From: an uncultured Collinsella sp.
Lineage (GTDB): Bacteria > Actinomycetota > Coriobacteriia > Coriobacteriales > Coriobacteriaceae
Assembly (NCBI GenBank): GCA_958415665.1
Contig: CATYZK010000014.1
Span: 1 to 45,589, forward strand
Reading direction: 5' to 3'
Length of the DNA: 45,589 bases
Positions 8,239 to 16,662 of this stretch are shown piece after piece. The notes under the pieces are model-generated. The model was not told the DNA's origin. It saw nothing but the letters and a program-made list of their open reading frames with translations, and ran no database searches. The number at the start of each line of letters is the position of its first letter. Positions within the stretch are counted from its first letter, which is position 1. The position numbers and the translations under genes are program-made.

Positions 8239-9630
8239 TTACTCTTCCTCAACGTGGTTAATCACAGCACCCTTGGTGTGGATGAAGTTGGGGACGAAGG
8301 CGACGATCAGAAGGACAGCAAGAATCGCGTAGACACCGGTGGTACCGAAGGCCTCGGCAGCGCGGCCAAGCGTAATACCAATGACGGAGAAATCGAAGTC
8401 GCCGAACGTAGTGTTCTTGAAGCCAAAGACGTCAAGAACGGGCAGGAGCAGGGCCGGGGCAAAGGTGATGAGCAGGCCGTTGACGAAAGCGCCAAGAGCT
8501 GCGCCCTTGCGACCGCCGGTAGCATTGCCGTAGATGCCTGCGGTAGCACCGCAGAAGAAGTGAGGAACCATGCCCGGGATGATGAAGATGCCCAGGGTAG
8601 CGCCCACGATGAACATACCGACCACGCCACCGATAAAGGAAGCGACAAAGCCGAGGATGACGGCGGTGGGAGCATAGGGGAAGAAGACGGCGCAGTCGAC
8701 GGCGGGGATGGCACCGGGGATCAGCTTGTTGGAGATGCCCTGGAAAGCCGGGACCAGGTCGGCAAGGATCATACGAACGCCGTTATAGACGATGGTGACA
8801 CCAACGGCAAAGGACAGGGCACAGGTCAGGGCATAGACAATCACGTTGTCGCCGCCAGCGGTCTTGGTGACGACCGCAGGATCTGCGATGTAAGCGGCGA
8901 AAGCGGTAACCAGGTAGAAGAAGGCCATGGTAAGAGCCGTGGAGATGGTAGTGTCGCGCAGGAAGGCGAACTTCTCGGGAACCTCGATCTTCTCGGTGCT
9001 GTTCTCCTCGGCGTCCTTAGCAAAAAGCGTACCGACTGCAGCGGAGATGTAATAGGCGAGTGAACCGAAGTGGCCCATGGCGATTTCATCGCCATCGGTA
9101 ACCTTCTCGGTGAAACGCTGACCAACGGCGGGAAGCATAGCGCTCACGAGGCCCAGGAACATGCCGCCCACGATGACAAGCTGGACATCCTGGAAGCCAG
9201 ATGCCTGCAGAACGGCAGACAGCAGGCAGGCCATAAACATGCTGTGATGGCCCGTCAGGAAGATGTACTTAAACTTGGTAAAGCGAGCAATGATAATGTT
9301 CACGACGTAGCCGAGAATCAGGATCATCATGGTCTGAACGCCGAGGACGCTCTGGGCCATCGAAACGACGACCTCGTTGTTGGGCACGACGCCGGTGATG
9401 TGGAAACCGGTCTCGATGAAGGTACCCAGCGGAGCAAGGTTCTCCTGAACAACAGCGGCGCCAGCGGACAGCATGATGTAGCCAAGGATCGGCTTCAGGG
9501 TGCCCGTCATCACCTTGTGGGCGGGACGCTTAAGCGCGACAAGGCCGACAAAAGCGAACAGGCCCATAATCCATGCTGGCTTGGTCAGAATCGATTGGAT
9601 AAACTCAAGTATGGGAAGGATGACTTGCAT
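8239..9630 (-). CDS. ulaA: PTS ascorbate-type transporter subunit IIC (UlaA/SgaT family)
   Basis: The membrane channel subunit of a phosphotransferase system, 463 residues with roughly ten to eleven hydrophobic segments. The GHHSMFMACLLSAVL stretch and the overall pattern are those of the UlaA/SgaT family. The start at 9630 has AAAGGA seven bases upstream; 15 extra residues of a longer frame have no family support. It is the last gene of an operon reading transaldolase, IIA, IIB, IIC. E. coli ula operons carry UlaD, UlaE and UlaF for ascorbate breakdown; none is seen here, so the sugar may not be ascorbate. Confidence 0.9.
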   Translation of the reverse strand: MQVILPILEFIQSILTKPAWIMGLFAFVGLVALKRPAHKVMTGTLKPILGYIMLSAGAAVVQENLAPLGTFIETGFHITGVVPNNEVVVSMAQSVLGVQTMMILILGYVVNIIIARFTKFKYIFLTGHHSMFMACLLSAVLQASGFQDVQLVIVGGMFLGLVSAMLPAVGQRFTEKVTDGDEIAMGHFGSLAYYISAAVGTLFAKDAEENSTEKIEVPEKFAFLRDTTISTALTMAFFYLVTAFAAYIADPAVVTKTAGGDNVIVYALTCALSFAVGVTIVYNGVRMILADLVPAFQGISNKLIPGAIPAVDCAVFFPYAPTAVILGFVASFIGGVVGMFIVGATLGIFIIPGMVPHFFCGATAGIYGNATGGRKGAALGAFVNGLLITFAPALLLPVLDVFGFKNTTFGDFDFSVIGITLGRAAEAFGTTGVYAILAVLLIVAFVPNFIHTKGAVINHVEEE

Positions 9631-9654
9631 CTGGGCTTCCTTTCTTTTTAACGT

Positions 9655-9687
9655 GGGCGCGTTTCCCTCTTCCACAGGGAACCGCCC
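9655..9687 (+). other. Hairpin with T run between IIB and IIC genes, facing the operon
   Basis: GGGCG plus TTTCCCT pairs with AGGGAA plus CGCCC around a short loop, and on the plus strand TTTTTT follows directly. As a terminator it would act against antisense transcription. On the sense strand it is a stem with a preceding A run, lying 25 bp before the IIC start, and might tune expression of IIC relative to IIB. Confidence 0.5.
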
Positions 9688-9701
9688 TTTTTTGTGCCGC
9701 T

Positions 9702-9977
9702 TTAGGCGTTAGCGGCGGCCGCCTTGATTGCCTCGAGGGCGTCTTCGCGGATCTTCTTCTTGTTCACATAGCTGCGAACGATCACAACGTTGCCGTGGAG
9801 CTCGGGGGCGAGTTCTTTAACGGTGATGAACAGATCCGGATTTGCGGAAGAAGCACCGTTCAGGTCCATAGACTCAACGTCGGCCTTGATGCCCTCCTCC
9901 TCGCAAAGCTCCTCGACTTTGCCAGCGAGCATCAGGCTGGACCCGATGCCGTTTCCGCATACGGTGATGATATGCAT
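9702..9977 (-). CDS. ulaB: PTS sugar transporter subunit IIB (UlaB/SgaB type)
   Basis: A 91-residue cytosolic phosphocarrier that hands phosphate from IIA to the sugar entering through IIC. The phosphorylated cysteine is Cys7 in VCGNGIGSS, the P-loop of the ascorbate/lactose/galactitol IIB fold. GGAGAGGAAGG precedes the ATG. It lies between the IIA and IIC genes of the same operon. Confidence 0.92.
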   Translation of the reverse strand: MHIITVCGNGIGSSLMLAGKVEELCEEEGIKADVESMDLNGASSANPDLFITVKELAPELHGNVVIVRSYVNKKKIREDALEAIKAAAANA

Positions 9978-10052
9978 GGCAACCTTCCTCTCCTACACGT
10001 GACGGTTTTCCGTCTATCCAAAAGCGGCGACGCATCGCCGTGCCATTAAGGC

Positions 10053-10499
10053 CTAAAAGAATGAACGCATGGTCTCCAAAACCTGCTCGGGCGCATCGCA
10101 TGCGCTGAGCTTGGCAACGCAGTCCTCGTCCTCGAACATCTGCGAAAGCTCCGCCAAGCAGCCAAGATGAGCCTTGGGGTCGGGTGCGCAAATACCCACG
10201 AGCACGTGAACCGGATCGAAATCCTCGTGTCCAAACGCAATGGCAGGGTCAAGCGTGACGATACAGATCCCCGCTTCACTCACATTGCCATCTGCCTGAG
10301 CGTGGGGCATGGCGATGCCCTCTTCCAAGACCATATAGGGGCCGAATTTGTGAACCGATGAAATCATGGCGTCAACATAGCTCTGGTCGCATTTGCCAGC
10401 GTCTACGAGCAACTTACCGCATGCCTTGATCGCTTCCTCCCAGTCGGAGGCCTCGACGTGGCAGGCAATAAGCTCGGGCTTAAGAAGATCGGTCAGCAT
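10053..10499 (-). CDS. ulaC: PTS sugar transporter subunit IIA (mannitol/fructose fold, UlaC type)
   Basis: A 148-residue cytosolic phosphocarrier of the PTS EIIA-2 fold. The phosphorylated histidine is His66 in GIAMPHA. It takes phosphate from HPr and passes it to the IIB protein encoded next. Its start lies 10 bp after the stop of transaldolase copy 2, with GGGGA before the ATG, so the two are probably translated from one message. Confidence 0.92.
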   Translation of the reverse strand: MLTDLLKPELIACHVEASDWEEAIKACGKLLVDAGKCDQSYVDAMISSVHKFGPYMVLEEGIAMPHAQADGNVSEAGICIVTLDPAIAFGHEDFDPVHVLVGICAPDPKAHLGCLAELSQMFEDEDCVAKLSACDAPEQVLETMRSFF

Positions 10500-10508
10500 G
10501 CTCGTCCC

Positions 10509-11219
10509 CTACTCCTCGGGCAGGATATGAAAACCAAGCGCCTGAATGTCGCGGGCAAAGCCCTTGACCGTATCAAGCGAGTACTCAAGCAAATCTTTCC
10601 CGAAATTCTTGCGTTTGGCAAGAAGGGCATTGGGGACCGTAATGATCTGGCATCCAACGGACTCCGCCTGGAAGATATTGAGGACCTCGCGCGTAGACGC
10701 CCAGAGAACCTCGGCAGCAGGCTTAACGGCAGCCTTCTTTACGGACTCCGCCATGAGGGGCAGCGGATCGACGCCGGTATCGGCAATGCGACCGGCAAAG
10801 ATGGACAGAATAGAGGGGGTCTCAGCAGAGACGGCATCGACAAACTCGTCGACCTGCTCGGGCGTGAAGATAGTGGTGACATTCACCTTGATGCCGTCGG
10901 CAGAAAGGCGCTTGACCAGCGCGGCAGTGGACTCACCCTTGGTGTTGAGCGCCGGGATCTTAACGTAGACGTTGTCTGCCCAGGTTGCGATCTCGCGAGC
11001 CTCGGCTTCCATACCCGCCTCGTCGTCGGCGAATACCTCAAAAGAGACCGACACATCAGTAATGTGCTCAAGAACCGTCTTGGCAAAAGCGCGGTAGTCG
11101 GTCACGCCGCCGGCCTTCATAAGGGAAGGATTGGTCGTGAAGCCCTGAACGTTGCCATTGTCATGCATGTCAAGCATACCCTCGAGGTTAGCGCCGTCGG
11201 CAAACACCTTGATCGCCAT
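10509..11219 (-). CDS. fsa: Fructose-6-phosphate aldolase / transaldolase-like protein, copy 2
   Basis: A 236-residue small transaldolase-family aldolase. The Schiff-base lysine sits in YVKIP at residue 87, as in copy 1. The start at 11219 follows AAAGGA by six bases. It is the first gene of the PTS operon, so it probably splits the phosphorylated sugar delivered by that PTS, or an intermediate derived from it. It is strongly similar to copy 1 over the whole length, with most changes in surface helices and an extra EE at the end, which indicates a duplication or acquisition of a close relative. Confidence 0.9.
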   Translation of the reverse strand: MAIKVFADGANLEGMLDMHDNGNVQGFTTNPSLMKAGGVTDYRAFAKTVLEHITDVSVSFEVFADDEAGMEAEAREIATWADNVYVKIPALNTKGESTAALVKRLSADGIKVNVTTIFTPEQVDEFVDAVSAETPSILSIFAGRIADTGVDPLPLMAESVKKAAVKPAAEVLWASTREVLNIFQAESVGCQIITVPNALLAKRKNFGKDLLEYSLDTVKGFARDIQALGFHILPEE

Positions 11220-11247
11220 GTTCGGTCCTTTCTCATCTAACACTATT

Positions 11248-11324
11248 GCTATCGAAAGCCTTCTTCTTTGTTTCAAAAGCTTTTCGGTTTTCTTTTATAA
11301 ACCATTTCAAAAGCTATCGAAAGC
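11248..11324. promoter_or_regulatory. Candidate DeoR-family operators upstream of the PTS operon
   Basis: The 12-mer GCTATCGAAAGC occurs twice (11248-11259, 11313-11324) and TTTCAAAAGCT also twice (11271-11281, 11305-11315), all within 77 bp just before the transaldolase copy 2 start. CTTTCGATA-like sites are typical of operators of DeoR-family repressors, and a DeoR gene starts divergently at 11568. The remainder of the 348-bp gap (11325-11567) is A+T-rich and holds no gene that I can support. Confidence 0.55.
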
Positions 11325-11567
11325 TCAATTGTCAACTTTCCGTGAACGGTCGAATATCGGGCGTGAACGTACTTCATTTGGGCGGCACCTTCAGAATGAG
11401 ACTCTTTATAGCCCGTTTACGTGCGAACTATCTGCTACGCATGCATTTGTGACATGCCATTCCGTTCTTTTGATTCATTCGAATTTGCCTTGTTCTTTTC
11501 ATATCGATACGTTATATTTCGATTACGAAAGGCGCATCTTTTACCTTTTGTTCAAAAGGAGCGGCAT

Positions 11568-12359
11568 ATGGCATCTACTTCAGACCTTTCACCGGCCGAG
11601 CGTCAGCGATTTATCATGAATTGGCTGGCCGAAAAGCCAAATATCTCGGTATCCGACATCGTTCGCCGTTTTTCGGTTTCGGAAGTCACCGCACGACACG
11701 ACCTCATCTCGCTGGAATCCGAAGGCAAGCTGCGTCGCGTACGCGGCGGAGCGGTATCGCTTTCTCGCTCCAACGCAATCTCGTATCCCGAGGAGCGCAT
11801 CAATGTCCAAGTCGAGGCCAAGGAAGCCATCGCCGCAACCGCAGCAACTCTTGTTGATGATGGCGATGTTCTGGTAATTGATATCGGCACCACAGGCTTT
11901 TACTTCGCTAAGGCCCTCATGGACAAGCGTGAGATCACCATTATCACCGGCGATCTTGCAATCGCGAACTACGCCAGCTTCAATCTCCCCAATGCTTCGG
12001 TAGTGCTGCTGGGCGGCTCCGTGCGCAAGGGCCACCTCTATCTCGCGGGCGCACTAACGCTCGACTGCATGAGCAAACTACATGCCGACAAGGCGTTTGT
12101 CAGTGCCGACGGATTCCACCCCGACCACGGTTTTACCGTCGAGCACGACTTCTCGGCCATGATCAAGCATATGTACCTTACCAACTCAAACCAGGGCTAC
12201 ATGATGGTTGACCAGGGAAAGTTCAATAAGACCAGTTTTTATCAGTCCGCGCAGATCGATGACCTCGACGGCATCATCGTTGATGGAGACGACGAGGGCA
12301 TCATGACGGCGGCGATCGAGAGCAGTCGCAGTCATCCCAAGCTCTATATTGCAAAATAG
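11568..12359 (+). CDS. DeoR-family transcriptional regulator
   Basis: A 263-residue sugar-responsive repressor. The amino-terminal winged helix-turn-helix (about residues 8-60) contains VSEVTARHDLISLESEGKLRRVRGGA, the DeoR signature. The carboxy-terminal DeoRC domain binds a phosphorylated sugar (VIDIGTTGFYFAKAL near 103-117; GGSVRKGHLYLAG). The start at 11568 follows AAAAGGAG; the 49 residues of a longer frame are not family-like. It is divergent from the transaldolase/PTS operon, which it most likely represses, through the repeats at 11248-11324. Confidence 0.92.
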   Translation: MASTSDLSPAERQRFIMNWLAEKPNISVSDIVRRFSVSEVTARHDLISLESEGKLRRVRGGAVSLSRSNAISYPEERINVQVEAKEAIAATAATLVDDGDVLVIDIGTTGFYFAKALMDKREITIITGDLAIANYASFNLPNASVVLLGGSVRKGHLYLAGALTLDCMSKLHADKAFVSADGFHPDHGFTVEHDFSAMIKHMYLTNSNQGYMMVDQGKFNKTSFYQSAQIDDLDGIIVDGDDEGIMTAAIESSRSHPKLYIAK

Positions 12360-12362
12360 CTC

Positions 12363-12402
12363 AAATGGCCGGGTCGCCCCACCGCGGGCGACCCGGCCAT
12401 TT
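12363..12402. terminator. Bidirectional terminator
   Basis: A perfect 17-bp stem (12363-12379 with 12386-12402) with a six-base loop. ATTTATT follows on the plus strand and ATTTGAGC on the minus strand. It lies just after the DeoR stop and just after the stop of the HAD remnant on the other strand. Confidence 0.8.
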
Positions 12403-12403
12403 A

Positions 12404-12670
12404 TTAGATCAACCCAAAGTGGCGCATGGCGGTGACGGTACCGTCGTGTGCGACATCGTCGGTCACGTAGTCGGCGACCGCCTTGACCTCGGGCATGGCG
12501 TTGCCCATGGCGACAGCCGTCTCGACCGCAGCGAGCATGCCCAGGTCGTTGCCCGAATCGCCAAAGCCAAAGGTGCGCGCATTTCCCTCGCGGCCCAGAT
12601 ACGCCAGCGCTCGCGCCACGCCCACGCCTTTGTCGATGCCCTTGGGGCTCAGTTCGCGGTTTGCTTGCTG
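12404..12670 (-). pseudogene. Cof-type HAD phosphatase, carboxy-terminal remnant
   Basis: Only the last 80 or so residues of a Cof-like HAD-superfamily sugar-phosphate phosphatase remain. They include the PKGIDKG loop, the catalytic FGDSGNDLGML motif and the AMGNAMPEVKAVADYVT stretch that normally lie in the final third of a protein of about 270 residues. Upstream of about 12665-12700 the reading stops resembling the family, and the first motif DxDGT is missing from the neighbourhood. An open frame continues to 12802, but through unrelated sequence and into the terminator of the next operon. The break coincides with the edge of the 12.8-21.8 kb sugar island, so the gene was probably cut when that island arrived. 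Confidence 0.75.
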
Positions 12671-12778
12671 GGTTCGCCTGGAAGATCGGCGGTAAACGCG
12701 TCTCCCAGTCAATCCGGCACCGCCAAGGCAAACCCCACACGCGCCCGCCGGCAAGCGGCACGCGCCCGCCAACGCAAA

Positions 12779-12813
12779 GGTCCGGCGGGACGCACCTAGC
12801 ATCCCGCCGGACC
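12779..12813 (-). terminator. Terminator of the mannose-family PTS operon
   Basis: A perfect 12-bp G+C-rich stem (12779-12790 with 12802-12813) with an 11-base loop. On the minus strand it is followed by TTTGCG. It lies 34 bp past the esterase stop and closes the long minus-strand operon. Confidence 0.7.
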
Positions 12814-12846
12814 GTCATTCGTCCAGGAGGTCGCCGCGACGAGCCC

Positions 12847-13926
12847 CTAGATCTTCGCAAGCTCCTCGGAGATGACGCGGCAGACGTCCTCAGCCTGAGG
12901 CATCACGCCGTACATCTCGAAGAAGCCGTGGTCGCAGCCGCGATAGCGAATCGCGGTGACGTCAACGCCCGCATCCTGCAGCCTCTTCGCGAACAGCTCG
13001 TCCTGATAGCGCAGGTAGTCATACTCGGAAGAGATGATGACCGTGCGGGGGAACGCGCTCACGTCCTCCGCGAACAGAGCAGACACCCTCGGGTCGAGCA
13101 TCTCCTCCGCATTGCCGTTGGTATACATCAACGGCAGGTCGTCGTTGGCATTGCGGATGCGATCCACCCTGCTCAGAGCCTCGGCCCTCTGGTCGTTCAC
13201 GATCTCATAGAGGTCATAGGACCATTCCTCCGGAACGGGGCCGCCGTCGACGAGCGGATACAGCTCGGCCACGAGCTTGATCTTGTCCGCATGGGACCCG
13301 TCGAGGACGACGGCGTTGGTCAGGCTTCCGCCCGCGGAGTCGCCAGCCACGACGACCCGCGTCGCGTCGACACCCAGCTCATCCGCGTGCTCGACAAGCC
13401 AGTCGAGCGTCTTCACGCAGTCCTCGACGCCACCGGGAAACATCGTCTCGGGAGACAGACGGTACTCCGGGTAAATCGCGACGCAGCCCGTTCGCTCCGC
13501 GATGTCGCGCAGGCAGTTCTCGTACTGGCCGATGTTGCCCACCATAAAGCCGCCGCCATGGATGAACACGAGCGCGGCAGAACCGCTCTCGTGGCTCTCG
13601 GGCGTGAAGACGTGCAGGGGAATGCCCCTGTCGCCAAAGTTCATGACGACGGTCTTCTTGGCAACGCCCGCGCCCCTCACGACATGGGTCTCCTTGTTGG
13701 GCGCGGAGCGCCACGCGATCACGTCCACCGGCCCCGCCGGCGCCGGACCGGCAGCGAGTTTCGCGTGGGCGCGCGCATAGACGCGCGGATCGAGCACGTG
13801 CTCGCGCTCATCTCCCGGCACGGGCTTCAGTAGGAGCTTCAGCCCGTTGGGCTCGACGACCTCCCTAGCTCCACGCTCAAGCACTTCAAGCTCGGAAGTG
13901 GGGTACTTCCTCTCCTCGGCGCCCAT
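12847..13926 (-). CDS. Alpha/beta hydrolase, HSL-type esterase/lipase
   Basis: A 359-residue serine hydrolase of the hormone-sensitive-lipase group. The oxyanion motif HGGGF is at 123-127 and the nucleophile Ser197 in GDSAGG. The acid residue is probably in SSEYDYLRYQDELF and the histidine in YRGCDHGFF near the end. There is an unusually long region of about 110 residues before the hydrolase core and no signal peptide, so it acts in the cytosol. Its ATG follows the aldo/keto reductase stop by two bases, implying coupled translation. As last gene of a sugar-PTS operon it may remove an acyl group from the imported sugar, which is inference. Confidence 0.88.
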   Translation of the reverse strand: MGAEERKYPTSELEVLERGAREVVEPNGLKLLLKPVPGDEREHVLDPRVYARAHAKLAAGPAPAGPVDVIAWRSAPNKETHVVRGAGVAKKTVVMNFGDRGIPLHVFTPESHESGSAALVFIHGGGFMVGNIGQYENCLRDIAERTGCVAIYPEYRLSPETMFPGGVEDCVKTLDWLVEHADELGVDATRVVVAGDSAGGSLTNAVVLDGSHADKIKLVAELYPLVDGGPVPEEWSYDLYEIVNDQRAEALSRVDRIRNANDDLPLMYTNGNAEEMLDPRVSALFAEDVSAFPRTVIISSEYDYLRYQDELFAKRLQDAGVDVTAIRYRGCDHGFFEMYGVMPQAEDVCRVISEELAKI

Positions 13927-13928
13927 GG

Positions 13929-14873
13929 CTAGCCAATCTTCAGCTCGTCAAGCTTAGCGTCAAGCTTGGCCATCTCATCGGCGGAAAGCTCCCACTCGAA
14001 CGTCTCGCAGTTCTGAATCGCATGGGCGTCCGTGCGCACGCCAACGAGCGCGGTGCCCACGTACTCCTTCTGGGTGCTCCAGTTCACGGCAACCTGTGCC
14101 ACGGGCTTGTCGTGAGCCTCGGCGATCTCGTCCATGACCTTGAGCAGCTCCTGGACGCGAGAGAACTTGGGCTCCTGGAAGTAGTCGTAGAAGCCGGCAC
14201 GGACGTCGCCCTCCTCGAACTTCGGCAGCTCGCGGAACTTGCCCGACAGGATGCCCGCGCCAAGGGAGCCATAGGTGAAGGAGTCGATGCCACGCTCGTA
14301 GCCCCACTTGATGAGGTCCTCGGAGGAGCGGTCGACCATGGAGTAGGGCGGCTGCTGGACGTCGACCTGAGCGACCTTCTCGCACTCCTCGATCATCTCG
14401 GGCGTGAAGTTGGAGACGCCGATGTGGCGAATCTTGCCCTGCTCCTTGAGGAGCTGGAGGGCGCACATCGTCTCAGAGAACGGGGTCTTGGCGTCGGGCC
14501 AGTGCACGAAGTAGAAGTCGATGTAGTCGGTGCGGAGGTTGCGCAGCGAGCTCTCGACCTCCCTCATGATATTCTTGAACGAGGAGTCGCGGTCATAGCC
14601 GGCGGCGCTGGTAATCAAGCCAACCTTGGTCGAGAGCAGGTAGCTCTCTCGGTCGATGCCCCTGAGCGCGTTGCCGACGACCTTCTCGGATGTGCCGTTG
14701 CCATAGCACGGCGCGGTGTCGATGAGGTTGACTCCGTGATCGAGCATGGTGCGGATGGCGGACATGCTGGCGGCGTCATCGTTCTCACCAAAGGAGTCGC
14801 CGCCGATCGCCCAGGTGCCCACGGCGAGCTGGGAGACGTCGACGTCGGAATTCTTGAGGTGCGTGTAGCGCAT
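13929..14873 (-). CDS. Aldo/keto reductase
   Basis: A 314-residue NADP-dependent (beta/alpha)8 oxidoreductase. The catalytic tetrad is complete: Asp52, Tyr57, Lys83 and His124 (NLIDTAPCYG, STKVG, YFVHWPD). AAGGAGAG precedes the ATG. It lies in the operon behind the PTS IID gene, separated by a hairpin at 14892-14928, and ahead of an esterase. It probably interconverts a sugar carbonyl and alcohol in the pathway fed by the PTS; the exact reaction is not readable. Confidence 0.92.
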   Translation of the reverse strand: MRYTHLKNSDVDVSQLAVGTWAIGGDSFGENDDAASMSAIRTMLDHGVNLIDTAPCYGNGTSEKVVGNALRGIDRESYLLSTKVGLITSAAGYDRDSSFKNIMREVESSLRNLRTDYIDFYFVHWPDAKTPFSETMCALQLLKEQGKIRHIGVSNFTPEMIEECEKVAQVDVQQPPYSMVDRSSEDLIKWGYERGIDSFTYGSLGAGILSGKFRELPKFEEGDVRAGFYDYFQEPKFSRVQELLKVMDEIAEAHDKPVAQVAVNWSTQKEYVGTALVGVRTDAHAIQNCETFEWELSADEMAKLDAKLDELKIG

Positions 14874-14891
14874 GTTCTCTCCTTCTAATGG

Positions 14892-14928
14892 GGCGGCACG
14901 CGTCGAATGTCCTCGATCGCGTGCCGCC
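14892..14928. other. Intra-operon hairpin between IID and aldo/keto reductase genes
   Basis: A perfect 11-bp G+C-rich stem (14892-14902 with 14918-14928), 15-base loop. On the minus strand it is followed by CCATTAGAAGG rather than T residues. It lies 18 bp before the reductase start and may mark an mRNA processing site that sets PTS and enzyme levels apart. Confidence 0.55.
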
Positions 14929-14970
14929 GGGAATTGCCTTAAACAAGCTTCGAATGATCCGGAAGCCGCC

Positions 14971-15807
14971 CTACACGATGCCCACGAGGCCGAGGACGAG
15001 CGCCAGAATCATGATGCCAACCAGGATGATGTTGACGTTCACGTTCTTCTTGCGCAGGAGCCAGAGGACGACGAGCGTAAGCCCCAGGGGCACGATGCCC
15101 TTGAAGATCGAGTCGAGGTAGGTCTGGATCATGACGGGGTCAGAGTCCTGAACCGGAATGGACAGGATCGTGTTGAATTGGACGTTCGCCGCAGTCATGG
15201 CACCGATCATCACGAGGCCAACCGTGGAGGTCGCCTTGGTGATGAGCTTCATGAGACCACCCTCGTACATCTCGGAGATGAAGTTGGTGCCCATGCTGAA
15301 GCCGAGGTAGGTCATGAAGTATCGGCAGAGGATCGACGGGATGTTGTAGATCAGCAGGAACATGATCGCGCCGAGGGGCGAGCCGCTCATGGCGAGGTTG
15401 ATGCCAATGCCGGCGGCGATGACACGCAGGACGCCCCAGAAGATTGCGTCACCGATGCCGGACATCGGGCCCATCAGGGAAACCTTGATGCCGTCGATGG
15501 ACTCGGTGTCGAAGTCTTCGTGCTGCGAGTTCTCCCTCTCCATGGAGGCGACGAGGCCCATGGCGAACGTGCCGACGTTCTGGGTAATGTTGTACCAAGT
15601 CGTGTGACGCTTCATGGCTTCGGCACGGGCCTCGGGGTCATCGGCGTAGTAGCGGTTAAGCGCGGGCTGGACGGAGTACAGCCAGCCGTCGGCGCCAGCC
15701 TTGACGGAACCGCCAGCGCAGGAGGCGAACACGGAGAAAGAGCGCAGGAAAATGCTGTTGAGCATCTTCTTGTCTTCAGGGCTCACATTCTTGGTCAGGT
15801 TGCTCAT
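14971..15807 (-). CDS. PTS mannose/fructose/sorbose-family subunit IID
   Basis: A 278-residue membrane subunit of the mannose-type PTS, encoded by the usual partner gene of IIC. The amino-terminal part carries the family's FLRSFSVFASCAGGSVKAG-like region, the middle GPMSGIGDAIFWG, and the end two to three hydrophobic helices. The start at 15807 has GAGGAGGA upstream and overlaps the IIC stop by four bases (ATGA), a sign of coupled translation. A longer frame adds 71 residues that are an out-of-frame reading of IIC. Confidence 0.93.
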   Translation of the reverse strand: MSNLTKNVSPEDKKMLNSIFLRSFSVFASCAGGSVKAGADGWLYSVQPALNRYYADDPEARAEAMKRHTTWYNITQNVGTFAMGLVASMERENSQHEDFDTESIDGIKVSLMGPMSGIGDAIFWGVLRVIAAGIGINLAMSGSPLGAIMFLLIYNIPSILCRYFMTYLGFSMGTNFISEMYEGGLMKLITKATSTVGLVMIGAMTAANVQFNTILSIPVQDSDPVMIQTYLDSIFKGIVPLGLTLVVLWLLRKKNVNVNIILVGIMILALVLGLVGIV

Positions 15808-16616
15808 GCGAAGAAATCCTCCTCGTCGCTGGTTACAGAGTCGTTGGAAACGGCCTGGGTGGCCAAGCCCTTCTTGGTGAGATCGAAAATCTCCTTGTCG
15901 CGGAGGGCGGAGGCAACCGCGATGATGACGCCGAGAACCGCGATGGCGATCATCGGGAGGCCGAGGTACTGGTAGAGCGTGAAGCCCAGGAAGAAGTAGA
16001 TGCTGAGCTCGGTGCTCCACAGCATCTGGAGCAGGAGCGCCATACCAACGGCGGGCAGGAGGGCGCCCACGGCGTTGAGGCCGCTCATGACATTGGCCGG
16101 AATCTGGTTGACGATGGCGGCAACGGGCTCAGCGCCAAGGTAAACGCCGAGGAAGGCGATGAGGCCAAAGGCGGCGTACTTAACGAACCAGAGAACGAAG
16201 TGCTGAAGCGCGAGGCCCTTCTCGTTGCCCTCGGCGGCCATCTTGTCAAAGGTGGCGGCGAAGAACGCGAGGAACACGTTGTTCATGAAGATCGAGAGGA
16301 ACGCGGTGACGACGCCCACGGGAACGGCCAGCGTGATGGCGGCACCCTGGTCGATACCGGCGCCAACGGTGAAGGCGACGGCGAGGGCGGTCGCGGTAAC
16401 GGGCTCGGCGGAGATAGCACCACCGATGTTAACCGCGCCCATGAAGATCGCCTCGAGAGAGGCACCGATGATGACACCGGTCTTGACGTCGCCCATCAGG
16501 AGGCCCGCAACGAGACCTACCACGAGAGGACGCTCGATCATGCACTGACCGAGAACCCAGTTGCCGCCGTAGCAAATCAGCACGGTCAACCAGGCCATTA
16601 CTGCTAACCCAATCAT
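15804..16616 (-). CDS. PTS mannose/fructose/sorbose-family subunit IIC
   Basis: A 270-residue integral membrane protein that forms the sugar channel together with IID. It has the family's GLVAGLLMGDVKTGVIIGASLEAIFMGAVNIGG region in the first third and several further hydrophobic segments. AAAGGAA lies five bases before the ATG. The last residues are acidic (SDEEDFFA), and the similar tail DGDFFD ends the IIA protein of the same operon. Confidence 0.93.
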   Translation of the reverse strand: MIGLAVMAWLTVLICYGGNWVLGQCMIERPLVVGLVAGLLMGDVKTGVIIGASLEAIFMGAVNIGGAISAEPVTATALAVAFTVGAGIDQGAAITLAVPVGVVTAFLSIFMNNVFLAFFAATFDKMAAEGNEKGLALQHFVLWFVKYAAFGLIAFLGVYLGAEPVAAIVNQIPANVMSGLNAVGALLPAVGMALLLQMLWSTELSIYFFLGFTLYQYLGLPMIAIAVLGVIIAVASALRDKEIFDLTKKGLATQAVSNDSVTSDEEDFFA

Positions 16617-16662
16617 TTGACTTCCTTTCTCTCATTTCATTTGACCGCCTGGCCAAATCCCC

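Noticed and set aside
11152..11567. Longer reading of the DeoR region (extra 49 residues) and a 155-codon frame before it
   Set aside because: AAAAGGAG sits at the ATG of 11568 and the helix-turn-helix starts there; upstream residues are hydrophobic and not family-like.
12365..13833. Plus-strand open frames across the HAD remnant and esterase (144 and 390 codons)
   Set aside because: They are antisense to genes with clear catalytic motifs and carry no recognisable domain.
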